Under the pieces are notes generated by a model that was not told where the DNA came from, did not search any database, and worked only from the letters and a program-made list of their open reading frames with translations. From Mageeibacillus sp. UBA1212 (GTDB taxonomy: Bacteria; Bacillota; Clostridia; UBA1212), in the NCBI GenBank assembly GCA_002309655.1, contig DBXM01000019.1, forward strand, positions 7,009 through 53,927: a stretch of 46,919 bases of DNA, in the 5' to 3' direction. Position numbers and translations under genes: made by a program. Of the stretch, positions 8,284 through 16,123 are shown in pieces. The number at the start of each line of letters is the position of its first letter. The stretch's first letter is position 1.

Positions 8284-9021
8284 TTACATGTAAAAAATGT
8301 TGTCCGCATACTCTTTAAAAACGCGCTCGTTGTGCTCGTCGCCGCCGTCGATGTTCGCGCTCATGAGAACCGGAGGCACGATGCCGTCTGCAATCATTTT
8401 GTTGACCGAGTCGATCACCAGCGCGTTGATCAGCGCCGCGCCGACCGCGGTCGAAGTCGGTCCGATCTTCTCCGGCAGCCCGTCGATCTCAACCGCCGCG
8501 TCGCCCACGTCGCCCATATTGTCAATCACAAAGTCGCACACCTCAAAAAGCCTCTTCCCCGACGGGTGGCGCGAATTCACAGCCCGCGAGTAGTTGAGAT
8601 TCGTGATGGCGACCGTCGTCACGCCTTTTCCGGCTGCGCAGAGCGCCATGTCGACCGGCACCGAGTTTCTTCCCGAAACCGAATGGAGGATCAGAACGTC
8701 CCCCTCCGCGACACGGTTCTTCTCAAAAATGATCTTCCCCAGCCCCGGAAGCCGTTCCAGCGAGCTCGTCATCGTGACAGGCCGCGTGTTGAGCATCATT
8801 CCCGGGAAGAAGATCGGATTGATCACCGCGAGCCCGCCCGTGCGGTAGAAAACCTCCTCGGCGAGAATTCCGGCGTGCGAACACCCGAAAACGAAAATGT
8901 TGTGCTTCGTCTCGACCGCCTCCGCCAGCCTCTCGCTGACAGCCGCAAACGTGTCCCGCTGCGTCTCGTACGCCTTTTTCATCGTCCCGGCGGCGATGTT
9001 AATGTAATCAGATCCGTCCAT
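8284..9021 (-). CDS. SIS-domain sugar-phosphate binding protein, copy 2
   Basis: A 245-residue SIS_2-type protein, clearly paralogous to copy 1. Shared landmarks are LHSVSGRNSVPVDMAL (phosphosugar loop), RHPSGKRLFEVCD and a C-terminal PPVLMSANIDGGDEHN. It differs in the N-terminal third (IFVFGCSHAGILAEEVFYR), which in SIS proteins helps to shape the sugar pocket, so the two copies may bind different substrates or form a hetero-oligomer. AAAGGAGAG precedes the ATG. It is followed by the kinase gene after 38 bases, the same gap as between kinase and copy 1. Confidence 0.83.
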   Translation of the reverse strand: MDGSDYINIAAGTMKKAYETQRDTFAAVSERLAEAVETKHNIFVFGCSHAGILAEEVFYRTGGLAVINPIFFPGMMLNTRPVTMTSSLERLPGLGKIIFEKNRVAEGDVLILHSVSGRNSVPVDMALCAAGKGVTTVAITNLNYSRAVNSRHPSGKRLFEVCDFVIDNMGDVGDAAVEIDGLPEKIGPTSTAVGAALINALVIDSVNKMIADGIVPPVLMSANIDGGDEHNERVFKEYADNIFYM

Positions 9022-9102
9022 TTGGCTCTCCTTTTTGCCGGCGCTCCTTTTATGCCTGTTCTCTTCCGGGCTCTACCGGTCCCGTCCGGTCTCTTCCTAT
9101 CT

Positions 9103-9117
9103 TTTCCGGTCCGGAAA
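9103..9117. repeat. Short inverted repeat after the nucleotidyltransferase gene
   Basis: TTTCCGG-T-CCGGAAA, seven-base arms around one base, in a CCGGTC-rich 65-base stretch between two genes. No T-run follows, so it is not an obvious terminator; it could be a protein site or processing signal. Confidence 0.4.
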
Positions 9118-9120
9118 GTC

Positions 9121-10272
9121 TCAAAGCCCTACGCTCTTCAAAAGGTCGTCGAAGGCTTTAACGTCCTCGTTCTTCGTTTTTTTCGCCAGATTCAGCTCGT
9201 TCACCGCGCTCTTCCTTATTTTCGGATTAAGCATCCTGAACCACCTCTTGACCTGGTAAAACGGAATCAGCGCCGGCTTGTTTCTGGCATTCGGGTATGT
9301 CGACTCGATCACCTCGCGCGACACAAAAAGCCTCGAAAAAACGTACTTCAGCCCGCCTTTGTTTCTGTGGCGCGACACGACCATATTCGCGGAAGTCCCC
9401 AGAACGCCGCCCTCCAGACAGTATTTTTCGAAACCGTCAAGACTTTCGTCCTCGGCAGCCCCGTCCATCCAGATCGACGACAGCGCGCAGCACTTTTCGT
9501 AAAAGGTCAAAATTCCGCATTTTTCCAGCATTTCCCGGAGCGTCGCCTCGTTGTAGGAAGTCCTGTTCCTGAGAAGCCAGAGGTCGATAAAAGGCCTGAT
9601 TCCGAGACCGCCCTGCGTCATGTGGTAGCACATGTGCGTGACGTTGTGGAAAGCCAGAAACTCCGGCGTAAACCGCCACATCGTTCCGTTCCCGGAAGGC
9701 TCCGCGTTCTCCCACGCGTGTCCGAGCATCCCGTCGATATTCTCCATCGACTCCTTGATGCTGAAATGGAGTTCAAGCTGCATTCTGTCGCTCAAAAGCT
9801 CCACGTCGTGGTAGTTTCTCTTCGTGTAGCGAAAATCCGTCGCGCTTTCGATCGCCTGAACCGCCTTGTCGAGATCGTCCTCCCTCACGAGAACGTCGAC
9901 GTCGAAGCTCGTCCTCATCCACGCTTCAGGGTAAAAGTCCTTGAGAACCGCGCCCTTCAGGAGAATGTAGTCGATTTTCGCCCCGTTCAGCGCCCTCGAA
10001 ACTCTCTCGATCGCGTCGTCGCGAACGACCGACCTGTAAAGCGCGAGCATGTTTTCGTTGGCAGCCTTGTCCCCGAAGGAATCCTTCGAAAACCCGAGCT
10101 TCTGAAGCCCTTTGCAAACGACAGGAAGGATCGACTGGCGCATGCCTGTTTTCAGAATCCTCGAAACGTCAGCTTCCGAGAGTTCCGGCACGTCGCCTTC
10201 CGGTCCGGTATCCGCTATATTCATCCCGAGTCTGATCACCGGGAAGAGCTTCTCGCGTGCAAAAGTGTCCAT
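9121..10272 (-). CDS. Nucleotidyltransferase family protein (NTP_transf_5-like)
   Basis: A 383-residue protein of the uncharacterised nucleotidyltransferase group (Pfam NTP_transf_5). The core is IDYILLKGAVLKDFYPE followed by RTSFDVDVLVREDDL, where the DVDVLV aspartates are the expected metal ligands (about residues 133-137). The rest is helical and unlike better-known families. Such genes often sit in capsule and wall-polysaccharide loci, and the fold is that of the eukaryotic fukutin/LicD superfamily, so transfer of a nucleotidyl or phosphoryl-alcohol group to a sugar is plausible but unproven. It lies between nagB and the second SIS gene, co-directional. The ribosome site before the ATG is weak. 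Confidence 0.75.
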   Translation of the reverse strand: MDTFAREKLFPVIRLGMNIADTGPEGDVPELSEADVSRILKTGMRQSILPVVCKGLQKLGFSKDSFGDKAANENMLALYRSVVRDDAIERVSRALNGAKIDYILLKGAVLKDFYPEAWMRTSFDVDVLVREDDLDKAVQAIESATDFRYTKRNYHDVELLSDRMQLELHFSIKESMENIDGMLGHAWENAEPSGNGTMWRFTPEFLAFHNVTHMCYHMTQGGLGIRPFIDLWLLRNRTSYNEATLREMLEKCGILTFYEKCCALSSIWMDGAAEDESLDGFEKYCLEGGVLGTSANMVVSRHRNKGGLKYVFSRLFVSREVIESTYPNARNKPALIPFYQVKRWFRMLNPKIRKSAVNELNLAKKTKNEDVKAFDDLLKSVGL

Positions 10273-10315
10273 ACAATCCGCTATTTCTGCTTTGGGCCGC
10301 CGCAGAGCGCTTTTT

Positions 10316-10350
10316 AATCAGATGCGCTCTTTAAATCAGATGCGCTCTTT
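10316..10350. repeat. 18-bp tandem duplication across the nagB stop codon
   Basis: AATCAGATGCGCTCTTT occurs at 10316-10332 and again at 10334-10350. The repeat period is 18, a multiple of three, so the duplication copies the last codons and stop of nagB; the downstream copy lies outside the gene and has its own in-frame TGA. Confidence 0.85.
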
Positions 10351-11133
10351 TTTCTCTATATCAAGGAAATATTTGTAGGTGTCAACCGTCAGTTCTCCGC
10401 AGGCCGCCTCGTCGCAGGCAATGATCGCCGCGTTGTGAAGCTGAAGCGCCGAGCAGGTCCATTTCTGACTGACCCCGCCTTCCACTGTAGCCGCCAGCGC
10501 CCTCGCCTTGTTGTGGCCGCTGATCAGCACCAGAACCTCCTTCGCGTCGGTAACCGTTCCGATTCCGACCGAAAGCGCCTGCCTCGGGACCTTTTCCATG
10601 TCGTTCCCGAAGAAGCGTGAATTCACGATGCGCGTGTCAGTCGTGAGGTCGCGAACGCCGGTTCTCGACGAAAGCGACGTGTAAGGCTCGTTGAACGCGA
10701 GGTGGCCGTCAACGCCTATGCCGCCCATAAACAGGTCGATCCCGCCGTACGACGCGATCTTCTCCTCGTAGCGCCTGCACTCGCCCTCCGGGTCGTTCGT
10801 CATGCCGTTCAGAATGTTGATGTTCTCCGCCAGCACGTCGACGTGGTCGAAAAAGTTGTCGTGCATAAAATACCAGTAGCTCTGGTCGTGTTCGCGCGGG
10901 AGGCCGAGATACTCGTCCATGTTGAACGTGACAACGTTCTTGAACGAAAGCTCGCCCGCCTCGTACTTTTTGACGAGTTCTTTATAAACGCCGATTGGCG
11001 ACGAGCCTGTCGGAAGTCCGAGCACGAAAGGCCTCTTCACGCCGGAAGCGTTGTGCGCCTTGATCTTTGCGGCGATGTAGTCTGCCGCCCACTTGCTCAT
11101 CTTTTCGTAATTGTCCTGAATTACAACACGCAT
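10336..11133 (-). CDS. nagB: Glucosamine-6-phosphate deaminase
   Basis: A 265-residue NagB, the usual length. It converts glucosamine-6-phosphate to fructose-6-phosphate and ammonia in the cytoplasm. Motifs are LGLPTGSSPIGVY (phosphate loop, residues 38-50), TFNMDEYLGL with the catalytic Asp at 73, and GGIGVDGHLAFNEP with His144 and Glu149 at the ring-opening site. GAGGTG lies eight bases before the ATG. It lies 156 bases downstream of the NeuD-like gene, and no promoter was found in that gap, so it may be read from the capsule operon. Its presence between glycan-export genes and the SIS/kinase pair suggests control of the amino-sugar pool feeding the glycan. Confidence 0.95.
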   Translation of the reverse strand: MRVVIQDNYEKMSKWAADYIAAKIKAHNASGVKRPFVLGLPTGSSPIGVYKELVKKYEAGELSFKNVVTFNMDEYLGLPREHDQSYWYFMHDNFFDHVDVLAENINILNGMTNDPEGECRRYEEKIASYGGIDLFMGGIGVDGHLAFNEPYTSLSSRTGVRDLTTDTRIVNSRFFGNDMEKVPRQALSVGIGTVTDAKEVLVLISGHNKARALAATVEGGVSQKWTCSALQLHNAAIIACDEAACGELTVDTYKYFLDIEKKERI

Positions 11134-11289
11134 TTTAATGTCACCTCTGAAAAATCTGTTTTACGGAAACGCAAAAGCGCCCCCGCTTGTAACTTTGTTA
11201 ATTGATCCGGCCGGAAAGCCAGTGGCACGTAGCCTATCGGAAAATCTGTGGTCGCGCAAACTGATCGAAAAGTCTCTGTCGCGTCGCTG

Positions 11290-11850
11290 TCACGTCACCG
11301 TCTCGCCGTCGCCTACCACGCCGTCCGCAGGCACAATAGCCCCTGTCGCAACGGTCGCGTTCGAACCGATCTTAGCCCTGTCGCCGACCTTCGCGAACGT
11401 CCTGACCACCGAATTCGTGTAGACAAGAACGCAATTTCCGATCGTGCTGTCCTGGTGCGCCTCGACCCCGGGGTTGATCAAAACGCCGTCGCCTACGACC
11501 GCCCCATTCTGGATCACCGCGTTGTTCAAAATCACGCACCCGCGTCCGATCATAGCGAACGGGCTGATGTAAGCCGACCGCGCGATAACAGTCGGCAGCG
11601 CGTAACCCACGTTTTCCGCTATTTTCAGGAATTTTTCGCGCGCAGCGTTATTGCCGATCGCAACTGTAAGGCACTCAAACCTGTTGCGCAACCGCCCGAT
11701 ATCGTCCGTGGTCCCAACGACCTCCGCGCCGCATACGAGCTCGCCCACCGGCACCGTGTCGTCAACAAAAGCGCACTCAAATTCCGCCTGCGCGTGCTCC
11801 AGCGTGACCCTTCCGAATCCGCCAGCGCCGACAATTAAAAGCTTTTTCAT
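11290..11850 (-). CDS. NeuD/PglD-like sugar O- or N-acyltransferase
   Basis: A 186-residue protein. The N-terminal Rossmann-like part (MKKLLIVGAGGFGRVTLE) is the PglD nucleotide-sugar domain. From about residue 85 comes a left-handed beta helix with hexapeptide repeats (ISPFAMIGRGCVILNNAVIQ, then VVGDGVLINPGVEA, with H135-like NPGVEAHQD). Family members acetylate UDP-4-amino sugars or sialic acids using acetyl-CoA. No sialic-acid or aminotransferase genes are nearby, so the acceptor is unknown; CapE just upstream makes a 4-keto sugar nucleotide. A longer frame begins at 11913, but homology starts at MKKLL (11850). The ribosome site is poor (GGGAA). Confidence 0.8.
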   Translation of the reverse strand: MKKLLIVGAGGFGRVTLEHAQAEFECAFVDDTVPVGELVCGAEVVGTTDDIGRLRNRFECLTVAIGNNAAREKFLKIAENVGYALPTVIARSAYISPFAMIGRGCVILNNAVIQNGAVVGDGVLINPGVEAHQDSTIGNCVLVYTNSVVRTFAKVGDRAKIGSNATVATGAIVPADGVVGDGETVT

Positions 11851-11909
11851 ATTATATTCCCGATTTTCCCGTTTCTTAATCCCGGCGCATTTCACATTTC
11901 CGAAGCACT

Positions 11910-12974
11910 TCACACTCCGAACTGCTTTGTGTCAATTCCCGCTTTCGCGCACTCCTCGCGCACGTAGTCGGTCGTGAGCAGCTTCCTGACGGTCCCGTCG
12001 ACGTCGAGCCTCTTCGTGTTGTGCGAAGTGTACGCCTCGTCCGCCATCGTCCTGACCTCGCCCTTGACAAAAAACTTGTCGTAATTAAGGTCGCGGTTGT
12101 CTGCCGAAACGCGGAAATAGTTCCCCATATCCTCGCTCCGCAGCCTCTCCTCGCGCGTCATCAGCGTCTCATAAAGCTTCTCGCCGTGGCGCGTGCCGAT
12201 AACGTTCACGCCCGTCTCGCCGAAAATCTTCTGCACCGCCTTCGCAAGGTCGCCGATCGTGCTCGCGTCCGCCTTCTGGATAAAAAGGTCGCCCGGGTTG
12301 GCATGCTCGAACGCAAACTTCACAAGGTTGACCGCCTCGTCCAGATTCATCAGGAACCTCGTCATCTCCGGGTCGGTCACAGTCAGCGGATTCCCCGCCT
12401 TGATTTGGTCTATAAATAGGGGAATAACCGAGCCGCGCGAGCACATCACGTTCCCGTACCGCGTGCAGCAGATGACCGTGCCGCCACGTTCCGCCGCCAC
12501 CCGCGCGTTCGCGTAAATGACCCGCTCCATCATCGCCTTGGAAATTCCCATCGCGTTGATCGGGTAAGCCGCCTTGTCGGTCGACAGGCACACCACCCGC
12601 TTGACCCCCGCCGCCATCGCCGCGTGAAGCATGTTGTCCGTGCCCTCCACGTTCGTTTTGACCGCCTGCATCGGGAAGAACTCACACGACGGCACCTGCT
12701 TCAGCGCCGCAGCATGAAAAACGTAATCCACCCCGTACATGGCGTCCGCAATGCTCTGCGGGTCGCGCACGTCGCCGATGTAGAACTTGACCTTTTTCGC
12801 GCTCTCCGGGTGCTTCGCCTGCAGCTCGTGCCGCATGTCATCCTGCTTCTTCTCATCGCGCGAAAAGATCCTGATCTGCCCGATGTCGGTGTCGAGAAAG
12901 TGCTTCAAAACGGTATTCCCGAACGAACCCGTGCCTCCTGTTATCATTAAAGTTGCTCCGCTGAATGAACTCAT
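11910..12974 (-). CDS. capE: CapE-type UDP-GlcNAc 4,6-dehydratase/5-epimerase
   Basis: A 354-residue extended short-chain dehydrogenase very close to Staphylococcus aureus CapE. It carries GGTGSFG (residues 13-19, NADP loop), IFSRDEKKQDDMRHEL, FHAAALKQVPSCEFFP and YPINAMGISKAMME. As in CapE-like enzymes, Met142-x3-Lys146 occupies the place of the usual Tyr-x3-Lys. The reaction makes UDP-2-acetamido-2,6-dideoxy-4-keto-hexose from UDP-GlcNAc. CapF and CapG, which take this to UDP-N-acetyl-fucosamine, are not in the window, so the product's fate is open. It starts one base after the stop of the LicD gene, with GGAGGAA as ribosome site, so the two are coupled. Confidence 0.92.
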   Translation of the reverse strand: MSSFSGATLMITGGTGSFGNTVLKHFLDTDIGQIRIFSRDEKKQDDMRHELQAKHPESAKKVKFYIGDVRDPQSIADAMYGVDYVFHAAALKQVPSCEFFPMQAVKTNVEGTDNMLHAAMAAGVKRVVCLSTDKAAYPINAMGISKAMMERVIYANARVAAERGGTVICCTRYGNVMCSRGSVIPLFIDQIKAGNPLTVTDPEMTRFLMNLDEAVNLVKFAFEHANPGDLFIQKADASTIGDLAKAVQKIFGETGVNVIGTRHGEKLYETLMTREERLRSEDMGNYFRVSADNRDLNYDKFFVKGEVRTMADEAYTSHNTKRLDVDGTVRKLLTTDYVREECAKAGIDTKQFGV

Positions 12975-12975
12975 G

Positions 12976-13824
12976 TTATTCCTCCGTTTTGCTCTCCGTT
13001 TTCCCGGAAATATCCGGCCTGTAAACGAAATCCTCAGTATGTGTCGATTTCCGCGCCTCCTCGGGCGGCGGGGTCATATAATCTCCGTAAAGCTGCGTCA
13101 GTATCTCGTGTCTGCCGGCGGGAACGTTCAGAAGATGACCCTCGAAAGGGATTTGTCCGGTCTCAAACCATTCCTTTTTAAAGCAAGTGAACCTTCCCGA
13201 GAAAACGCCTGTGAAAGCGCCAACATTCTCGGATTCCGTAAACGTCTCCTTGTACGGGCTTCTGCTCAACTTCCTCATCAAACGGTTCGTGAACCCCGTT
13301 TTGTATGCGACGTTTCCCAGCAATTTCTTGATCTTCCCGGAAAATCCCCGTTTTGTTTCAAAGCGGAAATACACGAGCCTGAACGCCACCTTGCGGAACT
13401 GCTTGTTCTTTCGCAGAAAAACCCGCTTCGCCTTCACGATGTCGCGCGGCATCCCGTCGACCGGGAATATGTCGATTCCGTACCCGAGAAATCCGTCAAC
13501 GCTTCCGTCCGGAAGAATTTTCGCCGTAGATGAATCCTGAATCTTAGCGAACGGCAGCAGGTAATACTTGCACGTGAAGCAGGTCACGGCGCGGTATTTT
13601 CCCGACCGGTCGGAAAATGTCGCCAGAAATCTTTCGTAGTCCGGGCGCGGCATGAACACGTCCACGTCGTCGTCCCACGGAATGAATCCCTGATGCCGCA
13701 CCGCGCCTAAAAGCGTTCCGTATGCCAGCCAGTATCTGAATCCGTTCGCTTCGCAGTAATCCGCGAAAAACAAAAGCGCCGCAAGCGATATTCTTTTTTT
13801 CTCATCGATCGTTAAGTAGTTCAA
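12976..13824 (-). CDS. LicD-family phosphotransferase, copy A
   Basis: A 282-residue LicD protein. The core YWLAYGTLLGAVRHQGFIPW ends directly before DDDVDVFMPR, giving the metal-binding aspartates at residues 51-55. LicD proteins move a phospho-alcohol (phosphocholine in pneumococcus, phosphoribitol in the related fukutin) from a CDP carrier to a sugar. It is cytoplasmic and probably modifies lipid-linked repeat units before export. It follows a cytidylyltransferase gene by 22 bases and overlaps expression with CapE (one base gap). Two further LicD copies lie at 15287-16123 and 23340-24230. Confidence 0.88.
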   Translation of the reverse strand: MNYLTIDEKKRISLAALLFFADYCEANGFRYWLAYGTLLGAVRHQGFIPWDDDVDVFMPRPDYERFLATFSDRSGKYRAVTCFTCKYYLLPFAKIQDSSTAKILPDGSVDGFLGYGIDIFPVDGMPRDIVKAKRVFLRKNKQFRKVAFRLVYFRFETKRGFSGKIKKLLGNVAYKTGFTNRLMRKLSRSPYKETFTESENVGAFTGVFSGRFTCFKKEWFETGQIPFEGHLLNVPAGRHEILTQLYGDYMTPPPEEARKSTHTEDFVYRPDISGKTESKTEE

Positions 13825-13846
13825 AAACGGGTCCTTTCCTCCGTTA

Positions 13847-14248
13847 TCAGGACAGTTTGTTCTTGATTTCCGACGAGCAGATATTTGGCGTTCTTTTAAG
13901 CCTCACTATCTTTTTCCCGTGTTCGTCGCACCATTTTGTCATCTCGTCAAATCTGGCGCCGACGTGGTCCTCCCCGAGTGCGAGGATGTCAAAATCAATC
14001 TTTTCAAGCGCGTCCGCCCCGACTCTTTCATATACTACAACTTCGTCAACTACTCTGAGCGCGGAAATGATCTCCACCCGTTCCTCTGTCGAGTACAGGA
14101 TACTCGCTTCCGGCTTAAATTTCAATATCCATTCTCCGTCCTGTACGGCAACGATAAGATAATCCGCGTACTGCTTGCACTGCTTAAAAAGCCTCAGATG
14201 TCCGAGATGAAAGTAGTCAAACACTCCGAAAGTCAAAATCTTCTGCAT
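13847..14248 (-). CDS. TagD-like CTP:alcohol-phosphate cytidylyltransferase
   Basis: A 133-residue protein of the TagD/PCYT2 cytidylyltransferase type. The N-terminal LTFGVFDYFHLGHLRL contains the HxGH nucleotide motif (His14-Gly16-His17), and KRTPNICSSEIKN is a variant of the RT-x-GISTT motif. Members activate glycerol-3-phosphate, phosphoethanolamine or similar with CTP. The adjacent LicD gene is the expected user of such a CDP product. An upstream in-frame ATG (14284) exists, but AAAGGAG lies just before the ATG at 14248 and homology begins there. The Ser-Ser in place of Thr-Thr and the Asn in the RTPN motif leave the substrate undecided. Confidence 0.85.
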   Translation of the reverse strand: MQKILTFGVFDYFHLGHLRLFKQCKQYADYLIVAVQDGEWILKFKPEASILYSTEERVEIISALRVVDEVVVYERVGADALEKIDFDILALGEDHVGARFDEMTKWCDEHGKKIVRLKRTPNICSSEIKNKLS

Positions 14249-14308
14249 AAAACGCACTCCTTTCAGCTGTTGTTCCTCACTCAAGCCGTCCTTCGCGAAA
14301 CCTGTTGT

Positions 14309-15253
14309 TCACATATAAAAGCCCTGCTCCGGCCTGAGTCCCTTTATTTCGGTTCCCTCCGCCATCGCGTAGATCTGAGCCGCAAAGTAAATATCGGTTA
14401 TCGCGAGCCCCAGATTGTAGATGAGAACTCTGTCGGTTTTCTTTTCACGAACCGGGACCTTTCCCGCAAGAACATCGTCGGTCAGCGTAACTTTCTTATA
14501 CCTGTCGTAATACTTAAACCCCTGGGCGCGCACCATATCCGAAACAATAACGTGGTCGAACAGCGGATCGCACTCCATAAAACCTCTCATGTGAACGGGA
14601 ATGACCGTCACCCCGGGTTTATATATCGAAGGGTCGCAAAAATCATCTTCGGCATACGTCACCGCCGAGAGAATCACGTCGCTGTCCTTCATCAATTCAT
14701 CGTACCTGTCGACTATCACGAACCGGATGTTGTCGTAATGCGAGAAGCGTTCCGCGAACCGTTCGGCGTGATTCTTGTATTTAAGGAGTTTTACCGTCAC
14801 TGGGCGGTCTTTGATAAGTCCGAACAGAATGTCTCCCGTGGCCACGCCAATATTCCCGAGCCCCAGCATCGCAACCGTTTCGAACTCCGGTGAAAAGTTC
14901 ATCACCGAATGGGCCGCTACCGCAGCGGTGCGCAGCGCGGTAATATAGTTTCCGTCCATGATTGCCAGCAAATTCGCCGTGTCATAGTCGTAAAGAAGGA
15001 TCTGCGAGTCGAGATTGAGTTCGCCTTTTTCACGCCTGTTCTCGCTCCTGTTGATCACCTTCAGCCCGAAGAATTTCCGCTCCGGCATCGAACACGGCAT
15101 AATGTTGCAGTAGTCGCTTCCTTCAAGAGGAATGCGGACCTTAGTGGGAAGCACGAATTTGTCGCGGTTCCTGAGCACAAAGTCGATCCATTCGTAGCTC
15201 TGTTCGGACGTTATCTTAAGAGATTTGATATCCTCAAACGAAATCAGTTTCAT
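14309..15253 (-). CDS. Ornithine cyclodeaminase / mu-crystallin family protein
   Basis: A 314-residue protein with the family's NAD-binding loop VAMLGLGNIGVATGDI (about residue 128) and the substrate-side segment YITALRTAAVAAHSV. The middle of the protein, VSDMVRAQGFKYYDRY, also fits. Enzymes of this family include ornithine cyclodeaminase, ketimine reductases, alanine dehydrogenase and the SbnB-type amino-acid synthases, so it is an NAD(P)-dependent oxidoreductase acting on an amino or keto acid. It lies between a LicD gene and a cytidylyltransferase gene in a capsule locus. An unusual amino acid or amino alcohol made for decorating the glycan is a reasonable guess, not shown by sequence. 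Confidence 0.82.
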   Translation of the reverse strand: MKLISFEDIKSLKITSEQSYEWIDFVLRNRDKFVLPTKVRIPLEGSDYCNIMPCSMPERKFFGLKVINRSENRREKGELNLDSQILLYDYDTANLLAIMDGNYITALRTAAVAAHSVMNFSPEFETVAMLGLGNIGVATGDILFGLIKDRPVTVKLLKYKNHAERFAERFSHYDNIRFVIVDRYDELMKDSDVILSAVTYAEDDFCDPSIYKPGVTVIPVHMRGFMECDPLFDHVIVSDMVRAQGFKYYDRYKKVTLTDDVLAGKVPVREKKTDRVLIYNLGLAITDIYFAAQIYAMAEGTEIKGLRPEQGFYM

Positions 15254-15286
15254 AGTATCTTCCTTCAGTTGTTAAGTGTCATATGT

Positions 15287-16123
15287 TCAACCTCTGAACT
15301 TTATTTCAAGAACACCGTGTGTCGGTCTGCGCTTCTCAGGCGGCGGCAGCTGCATGTAGTCGCCGTAAATGTCGCGGAGGAAACTGTCGTAGTCTGCAGG
15401 ACACGGGAACCGGGTGTCCTCGAACCGGAGGTCGCAAGTCGTTTTCAGGTAATTTCTCTTAATAGGATACTTTCCGAACGCCGCCCCTCCCGACTCCTGG
15501 CATACCCTGGAAGTCTCAGAGCCGTTGTACCGGTTCATCTCAGTTTCAAACCGCTCAATCAGCTTTTCGCGCGGAACAAACGCCGCCCGCGCCTTATACG
15601 CCGCCGCAACCAGAACTGACTTGGCCAGTCTCAAAAAACCCTTCTTCTTGACTACGAGCGAAATACCGTTCTTCGCAAGCATTAACTTGCGGTATCTCAT
15701 TATTTTCTTCGCCATCGCGCCGAGCTCGGCAGCGCTGTCCGGAATGTTGTCGTACGGAAAAATGTCGACGAAGAAGCCCTGATGCTTCTTGGTTTTTGGG
15801 TCGTTCGCCTCGTGATAAACAGTTCCTTCCATACGGACCTTGGCGTAAGCGTTCGCGTATTCGGAGTCGGTATGCCACGTCTGTAGGAAAAAGCCCTCGC
15901 TAAGACAGTCCGGCGCAATCTCTACGAAGCGTTCGAAGTCCTCACGAAGCATGCCCATGTCAAGATCGTCATCCCACGGAATAAAGCCGTTGTGCCTGGT
16001 AGCTCCGATTAGAGTCCCTCCGACAAGGAACACTTTGATTCCGTTCTCAGAACAGACCCGCAACACTTCCTTCGCGATAATCAAGAGCTCGTTCTGCACC
16101 CTCTTGAGAGTTGCGTCATCCAT
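15287..16123 (-). CDS. LicD-family phosphotransferase, copy B
   Basis: A 278-residue LicD protein with VFLVGGTLIGATRHNGFIPW followed by DDDLDMGM at the same residue numbers (51-55) as copy A. The C-terminal third (YLKTTCDLRFEDTRFPCPAD, then a DIYGDYMQLPPPEKR tail) matches the family end. The frame is open for another 81 bases upstream, but that overlaps the flippase gene; AGGAG lies nine bases before the ATG at 16123, giving an 8-base overlap with the flippase stop and likely translational coupling. Function as for copy A; the donor and acceptor are unknown. Confidence 0.87.
   Translation of the reverse strand: MDDATLKRVQNELLIIAKEVLRVCSENGIKVFLVGGTLIGATRHNGFIPWDDDLDMGMLREDFERFVEIAPDCLSEGFFLQTWHTDSEYANAYAKVRMEGTVYHEANDPKTKKHQGFFVDIFPYDNIPDSAAELGAMAKKIMRYRKLMLAKNGISLVVKKKGFLRLAKSVLVAAAYKARAAFVPREKLIERFETEMNRYNGSETSRVCQESGGAAFGKYPIKRNYLKTTCDLRFEDTRFPCPADYDSFLRDIYGDYMQLPPPEKRRPTHGVLEIKFRG

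Noticed and set aside
8332..10317. 661-codon open frame on the plus strand
   Set aside because: Antisense to the SIS and nucleotidyltransferase genes, basic low-information protein, no ribosome site.
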